A stretch of DNA of 64,000 bases from Methanolobus sp. (GCA_021767785.1 JAASSR010000002.1:1-64000), one strand, 5' to 3'; positions 51,130 to 62,776 are shown, numbered from the stretch's first letter. A program made the numbers and translations. The notes: generated from the letters alone by a model not told the origin.

Positions 51130-51471
51130 TTATTTGTTAGCTTTCCTCAGCTCTTTCATTCTTTCAAGTTCAGCTTCAAGTTCCTGAATTTTCATTTCGT
51201 CTATATTATCGGCAAGTTCTTCAAGTTCCTGATCAGCCATTTTTATTGAGTTCTGAAGCTTTTCAATTACATTTTTCTCAAGACTGAGCCTTTGTTTTTT
51301 TGTTTCGCTTATAAGATCATCTACAAGAACCTTTCCTTCTTCTTTGCTTATGACCCCGGATTCTATTCTCTCCTTTACGAATTCTCTGATCCTTTCTTCA
51401 GATAATGCTGCAAGTCCGGCACCGATAAGTGCTGCTGCTCCTAAAAGTCCCGCTTTCTTCATTTTACTCAT
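51130..51471 (-). CDS. Phasin-like coiled-coil protein
   Basis: GLLGAAALIGAGLAALSEERIREFVKERIESGVISKEEGKVLVDDLISETKKQRLSLEK. Confidence 0.6.
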   Translation of the reverse strand: MSKMKKAGLLGAAALIGAGLAALSEERIREFVKERIESGVISKEEGKVLVDDLISETKKQRLSLEKNVIEKLQNSIKMADQELEELADNIDEMKIQELEAELERMKELRKANK

Positions 51472-51781
51472 ATTTTAACTCCCACATTTTGTATTTTTCT
51501 TTATATTACCCATGCTATTTTCATTTAACGTTGCGACCATTCTTCTACAAATGGGATATTTATCCACTGTAACAAACAGGATACTAACCCCCTCTGTTCC
51601 TGAGGTCAATCTACGTACTGATATAGAATTATTGGAAGTTTCAGATATATTAATCCAATGGGACACCAAACTCATATAAAAACCTTAAGATTCTTTGTAC
51701 ATCTCAATCTTCTGAGGATAATCTTCGATGTATATTGCCAATCTATTTAATAATGAATATCAATAGTTATTCCTGGAAAAC

Positions 51782-52321
51782 ATGAAGATCAATGATCTTA
51801 AAGCAATTCTCAAATTCAGTGCAAGGGAGGAGGCTATCTTTGGAAAGTTCGATCTGCCCAGGGATGCATTCTATCCCATGGTGATGTCGCTGAAAGTCGG
51901 TGGTGCCTGGAGTTATTCTACTGATGATCTGAAAAGTATCTCGGTTATGAAAGTATTTACAAGATATGATGAAGAAAAAAAAGTCGGCCACACAGTTGAA
52001 GAAGTATATCTATTCCTGAATCCCGAATACATATCAAAGGAAGGTATTGTACACAGGCTGGAAAGATGCGGTAACAGGGACGAGCGCTCTCTGGTCACAA
52101 GACCATATTCAGTGACACTGAAAGCTGAAAGAGTGATCGTTGCATCCATAAGCACTGAGAAACGCAAGATCTTCATCAAAGAACTGGATGAAAAGGTTTT
52201 TTCATTTTCAGGTCCTTCTGCCTTTTACGCGGCGCATGAGATGGAACATCTGGAGCATATTGAAATAGATGGGCTTCCAATGTGGTCTTTTGAGTATGTG
52301 GCAGTTGATGATTTTATTTAG
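51782..52321 (+). CDS. Conserved hypothetical protein
   Basis: 179 aa ORF, no recognised motif. Confidence 0.6.
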   Translation: MKINDLKAILKFSAREEAIFGKFDLPRDAFYPMVMSLKVGGAWSYSTDDLKSISVMKVFTRYDEEKKVGHTVEEVYLFLNPEYISKEGIVHRLERCGNRDERSLVTRPYSVTLKAERVIVASISTEKRKIFIKELDEKVFSFSGPSAFYAAHEMEHLEHIEIDGLPMWSFEYVAVDDFI

Positions 52322-52514
52322 GTATCTGGTACATATTCTGAAAATATAATATGGTCCTTACATGTTCTATACAAACATTTTTATATACTCGATTATGCTT
52401 AAATTTGAACAAAAAGTTATTCTATAAAAGCATAATAATTGAAATTGGAAGGTAAAGACCATTATACTTTTAGTATTCAATTAATGTTGTTCAATATATC
52501 TGTCAGGTGTTTAC

Positions 52515-53630
52515 ATGGGAATGCTAGATGACGTTAAAGCAAAGAAAAAGCAGAAAGCTGCTGAAAACTGGATGAAAATGGCCGACACGGCCAAAACAAT
52601 TGATAAACAGATAGAATATTATACCAAATCTTTAGACATCGATCCTTATAATGCCGAAGCATGGTTTAAGAAAGGCAGAGCTCTTGAAAAAATGGAACGT
52701 TTTGAAGAAGCCAAGAAAAGCTTTGATCTTGCAATAGAGATAGATCCTGATTATCAGGGTCTGATAAACAAAAAATATAAACCATCATCTTCTTCCATTC
52801 TCTCTTTTGATGAAGATCCTGGTTTTACGTCCGATGTCCCGGTTAAGTCGATATCAGATGAAACCGACGATGAAGAAGAATGGATTATAGAAACTCCGGG
52901 AGCTGTATCCACAGAAAAAGAAGAACTCCAGAGAGAAGGTGGAACTTCACTGGAGCAGGAAAATGCACCTTCTTTTAAACCACCAGTTGGTGATGAATCT
53001 ATATTCAGCAGTTCGATATCCGGTGAAAGTGAAGATTATGGCGCATTTTCAAAGGTTAACGAAGATATTGAAGAAAGGGAGGGTAAAGGATCAGAAGAGC
53101 CTGAGGGAGAAGTGGAAGAAAAAGAAGATGTTTTTGGTAGTGAAGTTTCGTCTTTCAGCTCAGAACCTGAGAATTTGTCCGGTTCATCTCAAACAGGTGA
53201 AGATAAAGATAATTATCCAACATTTACTTCTCCGGATGAATCCGGATTAGTAGATGAGACTGTGGATAAATCCGATTTTGAAGAGGGGGTTGCAGACAAA
53301 AGAGAAGATACTTTCTCCGCAACACCAACATCAGTTGCAGAAAAAACTGACTCTTTCAGTTCGGATGAGAATGTTATCGGAAACAATTCACATTTAAGCT
53401 CAGAGGCGCCAGAGTTCCTCCCTCAGGCCAGTCCATCTAAGTTTCAGAGTAAATCCACACAGGAACAGGGATACAACGAATCATCAGATGCAATTGTTGG
53501 TCAAGGTGATGTTACAAGTTCAGGAGCTGAGATAGTGGATATCAGGATACCTTTAAATGAAACAATAAAGTTCTGGGCGATAGGCATCGTTGCAATGCTT
53601 ATTGTTCTTATTCTTTCAAAAGTTCTTTGA
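52515..53630 (+). CDS. TPR protein with acidic/Ser-rich middle region and C-terminal TM anchor
   Basis: TPR motif AEAWFKKGRALEKMERFEEAKKSFDLAIEIDPDY; C-terminal FWAIGIVAMLIVLILSKVL. Confidence 0.8.
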   Translation: MGMLDDVKAKKKQKAAENWMKMADTAKTIDKQIEYYTKSLDIDPYNAEAWFKKGRALEKMERFEEAKKSFDLAIEIDPDYQGLINKKYKPSSSSILSFDEDPGFTSDVPVKSISDETDDEEEWIIETPGAVSTEKEELQREGGTSLEQENAPSFKPPVGDESIFSSSISGESEDYGAFSKVNEDIEEREGKGSEEPEGEVEEKEDVFGSEVSSFSSEPENLSGSSQTGEDKDNYPTFTSPDESGLVDETVDKSDFEEGVADKREDTFSATPTSVAEKTDSFSSDENVIGNNSHLSSEAPEFLPQASPSKFQSKSTQEQGYNESSDAIVGQGDVTSSGAEIVDIRIPLNETIKFWAIGIVAMLIVLILSKVL

Positions 53631-53839
53631 AGATATAAAGTTAAGATTTCGCGTAATTAATTGAAGATGAATATCTGAGAATAAAGATATCATCTTTTTT
53701 TATGATCTGTTTTTCAAAGTTTTCATTATTGAGAACTGTAAATTATCCATAGGTCAGGTCTTTATTACAGAGGTCAAATTCTTTTTTAGTGAATTTCAAC
53801 ACTTATCCTTATCTAGAATGAGAGCAAACAGTTCCACTA

Positions 53840-54571
53840 ATGTTTGGACGATTCAAGTACAATGATAATGTATTTTACGGAGAGGTCAATGGCGATATTG
53901 TAATCTCTAAGGAAGGTCCATTTGCAGAATATGAACTTTCTGAGCTGGAAGTATTGCCTCCTTCAACTCCTTCTAAAGTTGTTTGTGTGGGTCTCAACTA
54001 TCATGACCACGCAGCTGAGCTTGGATTGTCTGTCCCTGAAGAACCGATACTCTTCATCAAACCACCGTCTGCGGTTATCGGGCATCATGGGAAAATAATG
54101 TATCCCAGAATTAGTAAAAGAGTCGATTTTGAAGCTGAACTGGCTATAATAATAGGTAAAAAATGTAAAAATATAGCTTATGAAAGAGCATATGATGTTA
54201 TTGCCGGTTTTACCTGTTTTAATGATATTACCGCCCGTGACCTGCAAAGAAAGGATGGACAGTGGACAAGATCCAAAAGTTTTGATACCTTTGCTCCGGT
54301 AGGTCCTTTCATAGCCCCACTTGAAGATTTTGATCCTGAAGATGCGTCTATTATAAGCCGTGTAAATGGGAAGGTTATGCAGGATTCCAACATTTCCAAC
54401 TTGATATTCGATGTACCCTACCTTATTGAATTCATTTCGAATGTAATGACACTGGAAGCAGGTGACATAATTGCGACAGGGACGCCTCCTGGGGTTGGCG
54501 AGCTTCATGTGGAAGATATTGTGGAGATCAAGATCGAGGGAATAGGGACTTTGGTCAACGAGGTTGCATAA
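53840..54571 (+). CDS. Fumarylacetoacetate hydrolase family protein
   Basis: VVCVGLNYHDHAAELGLSVPEEPILFIKPPSAVIG...GDIIATGTPPGVGELHVEDIVEIKIEGIGTLVN. Confidence 0.93.
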   Translation: MFGRFKYNDNVFYGEVNGDIVISKEGPFAEYELSELEVLPPSTPSKVVCVGLNYHDHAAELGLSVPEEPILFIKPPSAVIGHHGKIMYPRISKRVDFEAELAIIIGKKCKNIAYERAYDVIAGFTCFNDITARDLQRKDGQWTRSKSFDTFAPVGPFIAPLEDFDPEDASIISRVNGKVMQDSNISNLIFDVPYLIEFISNVMTLEAGDIIATGTPPGVGELHVEDIVEIKIEGIGTLVNEVA

Positions 54572-54879
54572 TGTTATTTGATCAGGTTAATAGAGAACTG
54601 GAACTTACTCAGCGTCATCTTGAGGTTTTGGAGGTTGTCATCGAAAGAGGGCCCATAGGTATACTCAAGCTGGCAGAAGAGACAGGCATGCCTACGCATA
54701 AAGTACGTTATTCTTTACGTGTACTGGAACAGGAACAACTTATAAAGCCATCGTCTCATGGTGCTGTTGCAGGTGATGCGGTAAAACAATTCGTTTCTGA
54801 TTTTGAAAAGAACATTGATGAACTGATCAGCAGGGCAGAAAATATTAAAGAACTGGGCAGATCATTCAGAAAGGAATGA
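54571..54879 (+). CDS. Winged-helix transcriptional regulator
   Basis: 102 aa; RGPIGILKLAEETGMPTHKVRYSLRVLEQEQLI. Confidence 0.75.
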   Translation: MLFDQVNRELELTQRHLEVLEVVIERGPIGILKLAEETGMPTHKVRYSLRVLEQEQLIKPSSHGAVAGDAVKQFVSDFEKNIDELISRAENIKELGRSFRKE

Positions 54880-55042
54880 CAGGTCTGACCATATCTTTTA
54901 AATTCAGTTCTTATAATTCAACTTACTATGTTTATCATTTCAGGGTTTCATAAAATACCGACCCTTTTATGTGTTATCTGACAGGATTCCATTGTGATCC
55001 TTCTGGATAGCTCTATTGAATTTGATTTTTCGGAGATCTATA

Positions 55043-56752
55043 ATGACTTTGACTGATGATGATAAGAAAACAATCGAGAAATATGCACTCCAGAATGCTG
55101 TAAAGTACGGACAGGCACCGCAGATAGGTGCTGTTATGGGGCGTGTAATGGGTGAGTGTCCCCATCTTCGGCCCATGGCAAAGGAAGTCACTCCGCTTAT
55201 ACAGGAGATCCTTGCAGAAGTTTCAAAGGAAACACCTGAACAGTGGCAGAGTCGCTTGGAGTCACTTGCTCCTGAGCTCATCGATGAACTAAATACTAAA
55301 AAGGATCCTGATAAAGGTCTGAAAGAACTCGAAGTTGAAGAAGGTCAAAAGGTAATAATGCGTTTCGCACCGAACCCTAACGGACCGGCTACTCTTGGAA
55401 GTACCAGAGGTATAGTTATAAATTCCGAATATGTCAAAAAATATGGTGGTAAGTTCATAATTCGTTTTGATGACACGGATCCTCAGACAAAACGCCCGAT
55501 GCTTGAAGCTTATGAATGGTATGTGGACGATTGTAAATGGCTCGGTGCCGAACCGGATGAAGTGGTTATTGCTTCTGACAGGATGCCGGTATATTATGAT
55601 TATGCACGCAAGCTTATAGAAATGGGCAAAGCATACATCTGTTTCTGTGATGGGGCGGATTTCAAGAAATTCAAGGATGCAAAAAAGGCGTGCCCTCACA
55701 GAGATGTAAGCCCTGAAGAAAATATGGAGCACTGGGAAAAGATGGTCGCAGGTGATTATGAGGAAAAATCCGCTGTTCTGCGTATAAAAACTGATATTAC
55801 TCACAAGGATCCTGCATTGCGTGATTTCGGTGCTTTCAGGATCGTTAAGGCACCTCATCCCCGTCCGGAAATCGCAGATAAATACTGCGTGTGGCCATTG
55901 CTTGATTTTGAAGGGGCAATAGAGGATCATGAGCTAGGTATGACCCATATCATCAGAGGTAAGGACCTCATGGACAGTGAAAAACGCCAGGGTTACATTT
56001 ACGAGTATCTGGGGTGGAAGTATCCTAAAACAACTCACTGGGGCCGTATAAAGATGCACGAGTTCGGTAAGTTCAGTACCAGCGGTTTGCGTAAGGCTAT
56101 AGAAGAAGGGAAATATTCAGGCTGGGACGATCCGCGACTTCCGACATTGCAGGCACTGCGCAGAAGAGGTATCCTTCCTGAGGCCATTCGCAAATTCATG
56201 ATCGAAATGGGTGTCGGTGAGACAGATATCAGTATCAGTATGAACACTCTCTATGCAGAGAACCGCAAACTTGTGGATCCCACGGCAAACAGGTATTTCT
56301 TTGTATGGGATCCTGTTGAGATGGAGATAACAGAAGCAGAACCATGCACAGTAAATCCAGCACTTCATCCGACTGAAGACAGAGGATGTCGTGAGATCAA
56401 AATTAAGAACCAGGTAGTCATTTGCAAGGAGGACGCTGAAAAACTCCAGTCAGGCTCAAAGATCAGACTCAAAGATCTGTATAATGTGGAAGTTACTTCC
56501 ACTGAACCCCTGCAGGCAAAGTATCTCAATGATTCCATAGAATCTGTGAAAAAGGATAAGATGAGGATCATCCACTGGGCTCCTGTGGATGGGGTTCCAG
56601 TAAAGGTCCTCTCACCTGATGGTGAGTTTACAGGTGTAGGAGAAAAGCAGGTAACCACTGAACTGGATAAGATCGTTCAGTTTGAAAGATTTGGTTTCTG
56701 TCGAATTGATTCTGTGGACGGGCAGGTAGTGGCTTATTATACTCACAAATAA
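55043..56752 (+). CDS. gltX: Glutamyl-tRNA synthetase (archaeal type)
   Basis: MRFAPNPNGPATLGSTRG, FIIRFDDTDP, KFSTSGLRKAIEEGKYSGWDDPRLPTLQALRRRGI. Confidence 0.97.
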   Translation: MTLTDDDKKTIEKYALQNAVKYGQAPQIGAVMGRVMGECPHLRPMAKEVTPLIQEILAEVSKETPEQWQSRLESLAPELIDELNTKKDPDKGLKELEVEEGQKVIMRFAPNPNGPATLGSTRGIVINSEYVKKYGGKFIIRFDDTDPQTKRPMLEAYEWYVDDCKWLGAEPDEVVIASDRMPVYYDYARKLIEMGKAYICFCDGADFKKFKDAKKACPHRDVSPEENMEHWEKMVAGDYEEKSAVLRIKTDITHKDPALRDFGAFRIVKAPHPRPEIADKYCVWPLLDFEGAIEDHELGMTHIIRGKDLMDSEKRQGYIYEYLGWKYPKTTHWGRIKMHEFGKFSTSGLRKAIEEGKYSGWDDPRLPTLQALRRRGILPEAIRKFMIEMGVGETDISISMNTLYAENRKLVDPTANRYFFVWDPVEMEITEAEPCTVNPALHPTEDRGCREIKIKNQVVICKEDAEKLQSGSKIRLKDLYNVEVTSTEPLQAKYLNDSIESVKKDKMRIIHWAPVDGVPVKVLSPDGEFTGVGEKQVTTELDKIVQFERFGFCRIDSVDGQVVAYYTHK

Positions 56753-56804
56753 AGGAACTTGTTTTTCTTCTTTCCTTTTTATTTTTTGTTATTGTTTTTC
56801 TTCG

Positions 56805-57821
56805 ATGAGTTTGTCCAAAAACTCTTTTTTGTTGTTCATTGTTTTATTTCACATGCAATATTCTGAGAATCCCAATTTTTCCCGTCCGATTATTGTGGTA
56901 AGCAGATGTCTCGGGTTTGCCAACTGTAGATATGATGGCAAGATCATTCCTTCACCTTTTATTGAACATATGAAGCCTTTTGTCGAATTCATTGATGTAT
57001 GTCCTGAATGTGATATCGGGCTGGGTGTTCCCAGAGAACCTATATTTATTATTGATAATGGTGACAGGAAGCTGATCCAACAGGCAACAGATCTGAATAT
57101 TACTGAGAATATGCAGAAGTTCTCACGATCTTATCTTGATAAGCTTGAAGATTTTGATGCTTTCATTCTCAAGTCAAAGTCTCCTTCATGTGGCCTGGGA
57201 ACCACTAAAGTATTCAAAAATCCTGATGATGATAAGCCTCTGCATAACAAAGGAAATGGTCTGTTTGCCGAAGCAGTGCTCAGTAACTACTCTGATATTC
57301 CGGTTATCGATGAAAAAGATATTCTGGATCCTCTTCTCAGGGATCATTTTCTGATCCGGACCTTCTCTCTTGCTTCATTCAGGGAAGTATCACTTTCAGG
57401 AAAGATACATTCGCTGATTGAATATCATACAAAGAACAAACTCCTGTTCATGGCATATAATAAGCAAATAATGGCTGCAATGGGAGATATTATTGCAAAC
57501 AGAGACATCCTGCCTGTAGAGGATGTATATGAGAATTATCTGTCCCTTTTGTTGCATATACTGTCATCTCCTGCAGGAACAGGTTCTACTGTCAATGCTC
57601 TGATGCATGCATTCGGGTATTTTTCCCGACATCTGACAGCAGCAGAGAAATTCAGCTTCATACGAAAACTGCAACAATATCGTGAGGATAGTTCTTTTAT
57701 CTTTGAACTGAGAAAATGGTTCCTTTCCTGTGCGCATAAATTCAATGTGCAATATCTCTCTGAACAAACATTTTTCTATCCGTATCCGGAGGAACTATCT
57801 GGTAGCTTTCAGATAGTTTGA
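56805..57821 (+). CDS. DUF523/DUF1722 (YbgA) protein
   Basis: VVSRCLGFANCRYDGKIIP...LKSKSPSCGLG, then DUF1722-like C-terminus. Confidence 0.85.
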   Translation: MSLSKNSFLLFIVLFHMQYSENPNFSRPIIVVSRCLGFANCRYDGKIIPSPFIEHMKPFVEFIDVCPECDIGLGVPREPIFIIDNGDRKLIQQATDLNITENMQKFSRSYLDKLEDFDAFILKSKSPSCGLGTTKVFKNPDDDKPLHNKGNGLFAEAVLSNYSDIPVIDEKDILDPLLRDHFLIRTFSLASFREVSLSGKIHSLIEYHTKNKLLFMAYNKQIMAAMGDIIANRDILPVEDVYENYLSLLLHILSSPAGTGSTVNALMHAFGYFSRHLTAAEKFSFIRKLQQYREDSSFIFELRKWFLSCAHKFNVQYLSEQTFFYPYPEELSGSFQIV

Positions 57822-57885
57822 TATGATTTGAATTTCCATATTTCATTACCTTTATAATACTGTGTATTTCAAAAGGAGGGTAATA

Positions 57886-58122
57886 ATGGAAGATAATGAT
57901 GTCGAAGCGGTGAATGATCCGGACCTGGACGAGGATGAAGAACTTACCGAGGTCTGTCCTGTATGTGGCAGTTCTGATCTATATTACGAGGCAGGTGGCA
58001 CCGAAGGTCTTTATCACTGCAAGTACTGCGGTTACATAGGTGCTTTTGTTATTGATGCAAACCAAAAAATGATGAAACTCATCCGCGATGAATATGAGAG
58101 TAAGGAGAGAGTTTCGGAATAA
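57886..58122 (+). CDS. Small zinc-ribbon protein
   Basis: MEDNDVEAVNDPDLDEDEELTEVCPVCGSSDLYYEAGGTEGLYHCKYCGYIGAFV; RBS AGGAGGGTAATA. Confidence 0.85.
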   Translation: MEDNDVEAVNDPDLDEDEELTEVCPVCGSSDLYYEAGGTEGLYHCKYCGYIGAFVIDANQKMMKLIRDEYESKERVSE

Positions 58123-58177
58123 ATAGTAAAGAAGGTGGAGATCCACCTGCTGTTTGCTCTACAATGTAAAAATGAGT

Positions 58178-58768
58178 TTAAGCCTTTGCAGGAACAGACA
58201 GAACTTCTGTCTTTCTGATCTCCACTCTTCTGAGTGGATAAATAGTCTTTGCATTCCTGTAAATATTTGCGGAAAGTTTGCCCATGATGGCCTCTTCAAT
58301 GAACTGCTCGAAGTTGAGTTCTGCTGCACGTTCCATGGTGATCTTACTCATAACTTCCCTGATGCTTTTAATCTGGCTTGATCTTGCCCTCTTTACAGTG
58401 AAGCAAATTGGTTTTACCCTTATGACATATCCGTCCTTTGTTGTAACGTCAAGATTTGAGTCGATCCTTGAGGTCTGACGTCTTACAATAGAGCGCAGAT
58501 AATCTGTGGTGATCTCGTGACCAAGGAACCTGGTGTTTGCAATGTCACCGGTTACATCACTGATCTCGAGTCTGATCTTTGTGTTATGCTTTGTGAAATC
58601 GTTAGCAATTTCGCCGACTGTGGTCTCAACGACACGTCCCATAAGTTGTTCAGGTTCTTCTGCAGGTGTGACACCGATATTCGATCTGCTGATAAATTCC
58701 GGTGTTTCAACGTTGTACCATGTCTTTGACTTCCATTTGTCTAACTTTCTCTGCACTTTCCTTGCCAA
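58178..58768 (-). CDS. rps3ae: 30S ribosomal protein S3Ae
   Basis: [23 protein letters not shown]...[29 protein letters not shown]. Confidence 0.95.
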   Translation of the reverse strand: MARKVQRKLDKWKSKTWYNVETPEFISRSNIGVTPAEEPEQLMGRVVETTVGEIANDFTKHNTKIRLEISDVTGDIANTRFLGHEITTDYLRSIVRRQTSRIDSNLDVTTKDGYVIRVKPICFTVKRARSSQIKSIREVMSKITMERAAELNFEQFIEEAIMGKLSANIYRNAKTIYPLRRVEIRKTEVLSVPAKA

Positions 58769-59057
58769 GTAATAATTCCTCCGAATGATTATGATTTAAT
58801 TATGGGTGATAATATTGTGATCTGTAACTATGTTCAACGAGCTGTCTTTTGTAATTCTGAAATAAGGTATGCATTGATAAATTGGCTCTCTATACTAGGC
58901 ATGTCTATATATAAAGAAATCGGTTAAGATATTTTGTATCTGATTTTGTGACACTGATTAGCACAAACTATATTAGTAAATATTCCTCTAGGTTTGTTCT
59001 CAATTGTTAATCATGATATATACATATAGTCTAACTTAAATGAGGAGTATATTTGAC

Positions 59058-59843
59058 ATGAATCTTCCACTGGGAAAAACAAGAGAAACAAAACCACTGG
59101 TACACCATATAACCAACTGGGTAACCATCTACGACTGCGCAAACATTACAAGAGCATTCGGTGCTCTGCCTGTTATGGCCCATGCACCTGAAGAAGCTGC
59201 AGATATGACAGGCATCGCATCCTCACTTGTTCTTAACATCGGCACTCTTACAACAGAACTAATTGATTCAATAATCATAGCAGCCACTGCTGCAAACAAA
59301 AAGAACATACCCGTAGTGCTTGATGCTGTAGGTGTTGGTGCTACGACTTTTCGTGATGATATGGCAGCTAAAATACTCAACTCTGTTCGCATCGATATAA
59401 TCAAAGGTAATTATTCCGAGATTGCTAAACTTGCAGGTGAGGACGAACAGACCAGAGGTGTTGAGGCAACATCCATCGATGCAGATCCGAAGCAGGTTGC
59501 AATGAAGTTCGCAGAATCAAGGTCATGCGTTGTTGCAATGACAGGAAAAGAGGATATCATCAGTGACGGTCGAAAGACGTACGTTGTTAAGAATGGGCAT
59601 GAGTCCATGGGTATGATAGTAGGCACGGGTTGTATGGCTGCTTCTGTAATTGGTTCTTTTGCAGCTGTCAATGAAAACTATTGTGATGCTGCAAAAGATG
59701 CCCTTTGCTATTTCGGAATTGCCGGTGAGCTGGCATCGGTGAGATCAGAGGGTCCCGGAACTTTCAAGTTGCATTTCTATGATGAAGTTTTCAACCTTTC
59801 AGATGAAAAAGCACAATCCATGATGAACTTCGAAGAGTGCTGA
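59058..59843 (+). CDS. thiM: Hydroxyethylthiazole kinase
   Basis: [36 protein letters not shown]...[22 protein letters not shown] before ATG at 59058. Confidence 0.95.
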   Translation: MNLPLGKTRETKPLVHHITNWVTIYDCANITRAFGALPVMAHAPEEAADMTGIASSLVLNIGTLTTELIDSIIIAATAANKKNIPVVLDAVGVGATTFRDDMAAKILNSVRIDIIKGNYSEIAKLAGEDEQTRGVEATSIDADPKQVAMKFAESRSCVVAMTGKEDIISDGRKTYVVKNGHESMGMIVGTGCMAASVIGSFAAVNENYCDAAKDALCYFGIAGELASVRSEGPGTFKLHFYDEVFNLSDEKAQSMMNFEEC

Positions 59844-60499
59844 GGTCAATGAGCAACAAAAGAAAATTGCTGGATGAAATTGATTTTTATCTTGTAACCG
59901 ACTCCGGACTTTCTAAAAATGGCACACTTTCAGATGTGGAAAAGGCTGTTGCTGCCGGATGCATAATTATCCAGTACCGGGAAAAATCCGTGAGCACGAA
60001 GGATATGATCTTCGAAGCCCGACAGATCAAAGAAATATGTGGTGACACAACAATATTCCTTGTAAACGACCGCGTGGATGTTGCCCGGGCCGTGGATGCT
60101 GATGGAGTTCACATCGGTCAGGATGACATGCCGATAGATATTGCAAGAGAACTTCTGGGTCAGGATAGGATAATAGGTCTGACAGTCCACAATGTGGAGG
60201 AGGCGCAGGAAGCGGAAAGAAGCGGTGCTGATTATGTCGGACTGAGCCCTATCTTTAATACTTCTACTAAGAAGGACGCCGGTGATGGAATTGGTACGCA
60301 GAGCATTAGAGATGTGAAGGATGCCATAAAGATTCCTGTCGTTGCCATCGGTGGCATCAATAAGCAGAACGCTGAAAGTGTTGTTCTTGGTGGTGCTGAC
60401 AGTCTGGTGGCTATCTCTGCTATTGTTTGCAGTGATGATGTGCAAAAGGAAACAACGGACTTCATTGATCTGATACGTAAGGCCAGATCACAAAGTTGA
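59837..60499 (+). CDS. thiE: Thiamine-phosphate synthase
   Basis: YLVTDSGLS...[13 protein letters not shown]...[25 protein letters not shown]...[13 protein letters not shown]. Confidence 0.95.
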   Translation: MLRSMSNKRKLLDEIDFYLVTDSGLSKNGTLSDVEKAVAAGCIIIQYREKSVSTKDMIFEARQIKEICGDTTIFLVNDRVDVARAVDADGVHIGQDDMPIDIARELLGQDRIIGLTVHNVEEAQEAERSGADYVGLSPIFNTSTKKDAGDGIGTQSIRDVKDAIKIPVVAIGGINKQNAESVVLGGADSLVAISAIVCSDDVQKETTDFIDLIRKARSQS

Positions 60500-60532
60500 A
60501 TACAATTTTTTAAAATAAAAAAAAGAGATGTT

Positions 60533-62041
60533 TCAGAGGAAACTGATCCCTCTGGGTATTTTTCCTGCTCTTTTCCTGAATTCCTCAGGCCAGTTCTCAG
60601 GTTCCAGTCCTTTCTGTGCAAAGAAGGCGGAAGCCCACCTTTCAAGTCCCACGCCTGAACATCCGGACCAGAGTTCTTCGCCGGACTGGCATTTGACATT
60701 GAATCCTGAAGGATATTTATTACCATTTACACTGACATTCTGGAACTCCAGCCATTCTCCGTCCTCTCCGCGGTATGGCAGGACTGCTTCATAATCAGTT
60801 GTACCGGTCTCTGTCTGCTCGGAAACTCCGGTAAGTCCTTCCTGTGCCATGAACCATGGTGTTACCCATGCTTTTCTCCATTCAAGGTCAAGAATTTCGT
60901 TGAAGATATGCATATATCTATCATGGAGTTCATTTGCTGTTTTTATTACCTGTTCCTTTGTTCCCAGCCAGAGTATCTCGATCCTGTGGAACTCATCAAC
61001 ACGTTCCATACCGTGAATGCCACCGCTTTCATATCTGTGAGAGGTTCCTGATCTGTCGAACACTTTTATCGGGAACTCATCTGTCGGTATTGTCTCACCC
61101 TGCAGGTATGTCCAGAAAGGGGGACACTGTGCATAGCAAAGTCCACCAATTGGTTCTCCTATCTTTTCCTTGATAAGTTCGGTTGGAACTTCATGTGTCA
61201 CCTTATAGTGATCAATGACTTCCTCCCAGAACTCAGGGTCTCTGGTCTTCGGAGGACATACGTAATAGATCTCAGGATATACACCCTTTGCATGTCCTGA
61301 TTTTTGCCATACTTCCCATGGTACGAGTTTCGGGAAGATCATTTCCCTGTATCCCAGTGGCTCCAGCAGTTCCTCAAGAACTATTCTTTCAAAGGTCCTG
61401 AACATCCGTGTGGACTGCGGGCCATGGATCCACTGTCCCCTGCTGGCACCTCTTTTAAGCCAGCCGGCTTCCATCATCGCCTTTGTAGGATCTTCAGTGA
61501 ACTTATGTTCTTTCTTCTCGCTTTGCCAGAGGACATTCCAGTGCTCTGTCTTTCCACCATAGGACTGCTGCTCTATCTTATCCTCCATAAGCGAAAGGAT
61601 CCTGTCAGGAACACGGTTTGACATTGCAGATTCATCAACATCAAGAGTCAGTTTGAGAATTCCTTTTTCGTATGTAATCTCTGAAACATATGGGATCTTC
61701 ATTGGAGGAAGTTCATTTTCAGAAGGTACTTCGATGGTATATGATTCAACCTCTATGCCGCGGATACCTATTTTGAATCCTTTGCCAAGCCTACCGGCAA
61801 GTGGCTTTCTCATACGAAGCAGTGCATCATGTACACGCACATGCCTGCCGGATTCGATGATGAGCTTTATCCTGTCGCCTTCTACTTTCCATCCTGTGAC
61901 CTTTGCACCCTGTCCTTCTGGTGCTCCTCTGGTAAGGATACTATGATTTGCTTCATGGATGTATTCTCCGATAAAATCTGAAGCCTTTGTTGCATCGGAA
62001 CTTGTTTTAAGTGAACATTCAAGCCTGAATCTGAAATTCAT
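60533..62041 (-). CDS. serS: Methanogen-type (type 2) seryl-tRNA synthetase
   Basis: [32 protein letters not shown]...[42 protein letters not shown]...CYAQCPPFW; start inferred at 62041. Confidence 0.92.
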   Translation of the reverse strand: MNFRFRLECSLKTSSDATKASDFIGEYIHEANHSILTRGAPEGQGAKVTGWKVEGDRIKLIIESGRHVRVHDALLRMRKPLAGRLGKGFKIGIRGIEVESYTIEVPSENELPPMKIPYVSEITYEKGILKLTLDVDESAMSNRVPDRILSLMEDKIEQQSYGGKTEHWNVLWQSEKKEHKFTEDPTKAMMEAGWLKRGASRGQWIHGPQSTRMFRTFERIVLEELLEPLGYREMIFPKLVPWEVWQKSGHAKGVYPEIYYVCPPKTRDPEFWEEVIDHYKVTHEVPTELIKEKIGEPIGGLCYAQCPPFWTYLQGETIPTDEFPIKVFDRSGTSHRYESGGIHGMERVDEFHRIEILWLGTKEQVIKTANELHDRYMHIFNEILDLEWRKAWVTPWFMAQEGLTGVSEQTETGTTDYEAVLPYRGEDGEWLEFQNVSVNGNKYPSGFNVKCQSGEELWSGCSGVGLERWASAFFAQKGLEPENWPEEFRKRAGKIPRGISFL

Positions 62042-62318
62042 TTTACTTCCGACACCTTCCGGTTTGTCTGCAGGACAGCATTCATCTCTTTTCTTTGCTT
62101 CCATAGATTTCCATTCCTCTTTGTGATTATGATATGAGATAAGCAAGCAGCAGTAAATGCTTTTATAATTACTTTTATTATTAATTATTATTTCCAGCTC
62201 TCTGGTTACGCTATGCATGATGTATCTTTTGCTAATTAAGAGCTTCTCTTAACTGGCTGGTACCTGGGAGTTATTCTTTTAATGGAAAAAACTCATCTAA
62301 AACAAAAAGAGGTGCTAT

Positions 62319-62725
62319 ATGAAAGTCCTTATATTAGGTGCAGGAGGTACCATTATCACTGGATTTGAGTGGTGTGGCGATGCACGGGTAAATGTCTCTG
62401 TGGAAAACTTGAGAACACACACTCATGGAATATTATTATGAATATTGTGAAAGAGGCTTTTATGGTTGCGAGAGCTGAGGGTGTTGTTCTTCCCTGGAAT
62501 ACAGCAGATGAATATCTGGTTTTCCTGTATGATTTCCAGTTGCCGAATACTGCAGAGCACCATTCATCCATGTACCAGGATATCATTTCCGGCAGAACAA
62601 CAGAGATCGATTTCCTCAATGGTGCAATAGTTTTAAGAGCAAAGAAACTGGGAATTGATGCTTCGTATAATACATTCATTTCAGAACAGATACATTTCAT
62701 GGAAGAATTGAAGACAGAAAACTGA
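62319..62725 (+). pseudogene. Decayed ketopantoate reductase remnant
   Basis: N-terminal fragment MKVLILGAGGTIITGFEWCGDARVNVSVENLRTHTHGILL (62319-62441) joined by ATGA overlap, in another frame, to MNIVKEAFMVARAEGVVLPWNTADEYLVFLYDFQLPNTAEHHSSMYQDIISGRTTEIDFLNGAIVLRAKKLGIDASYNTFISEQIHFME (62438-62725); central region missing. Confidence 0.75.
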
Positions 62726-62776
62726 AGTAAGTATGGTTTAATAATTCTTAAATAAAAATCAAAGTGAGGTTATTAT

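Noticed and set aside
53963-54508. 181-aa minus-strand ORF opposite the FAH family gene
   Set aside because: Antisense shadow; FAH CDS is unambiguous.
55289-55930. 213-aa minus-strand ORF opposite gltX
   Set aside because: Antisense to GluRS; no recognisable domain.
58133-58148. Hairpin AGGTGGA-GA-TCCACCT between convergent genes
   Set aside because: Most simply a small intergenic hairpin or terminator-like element; 2-nt loop is sterically poor and no U-tract follows.
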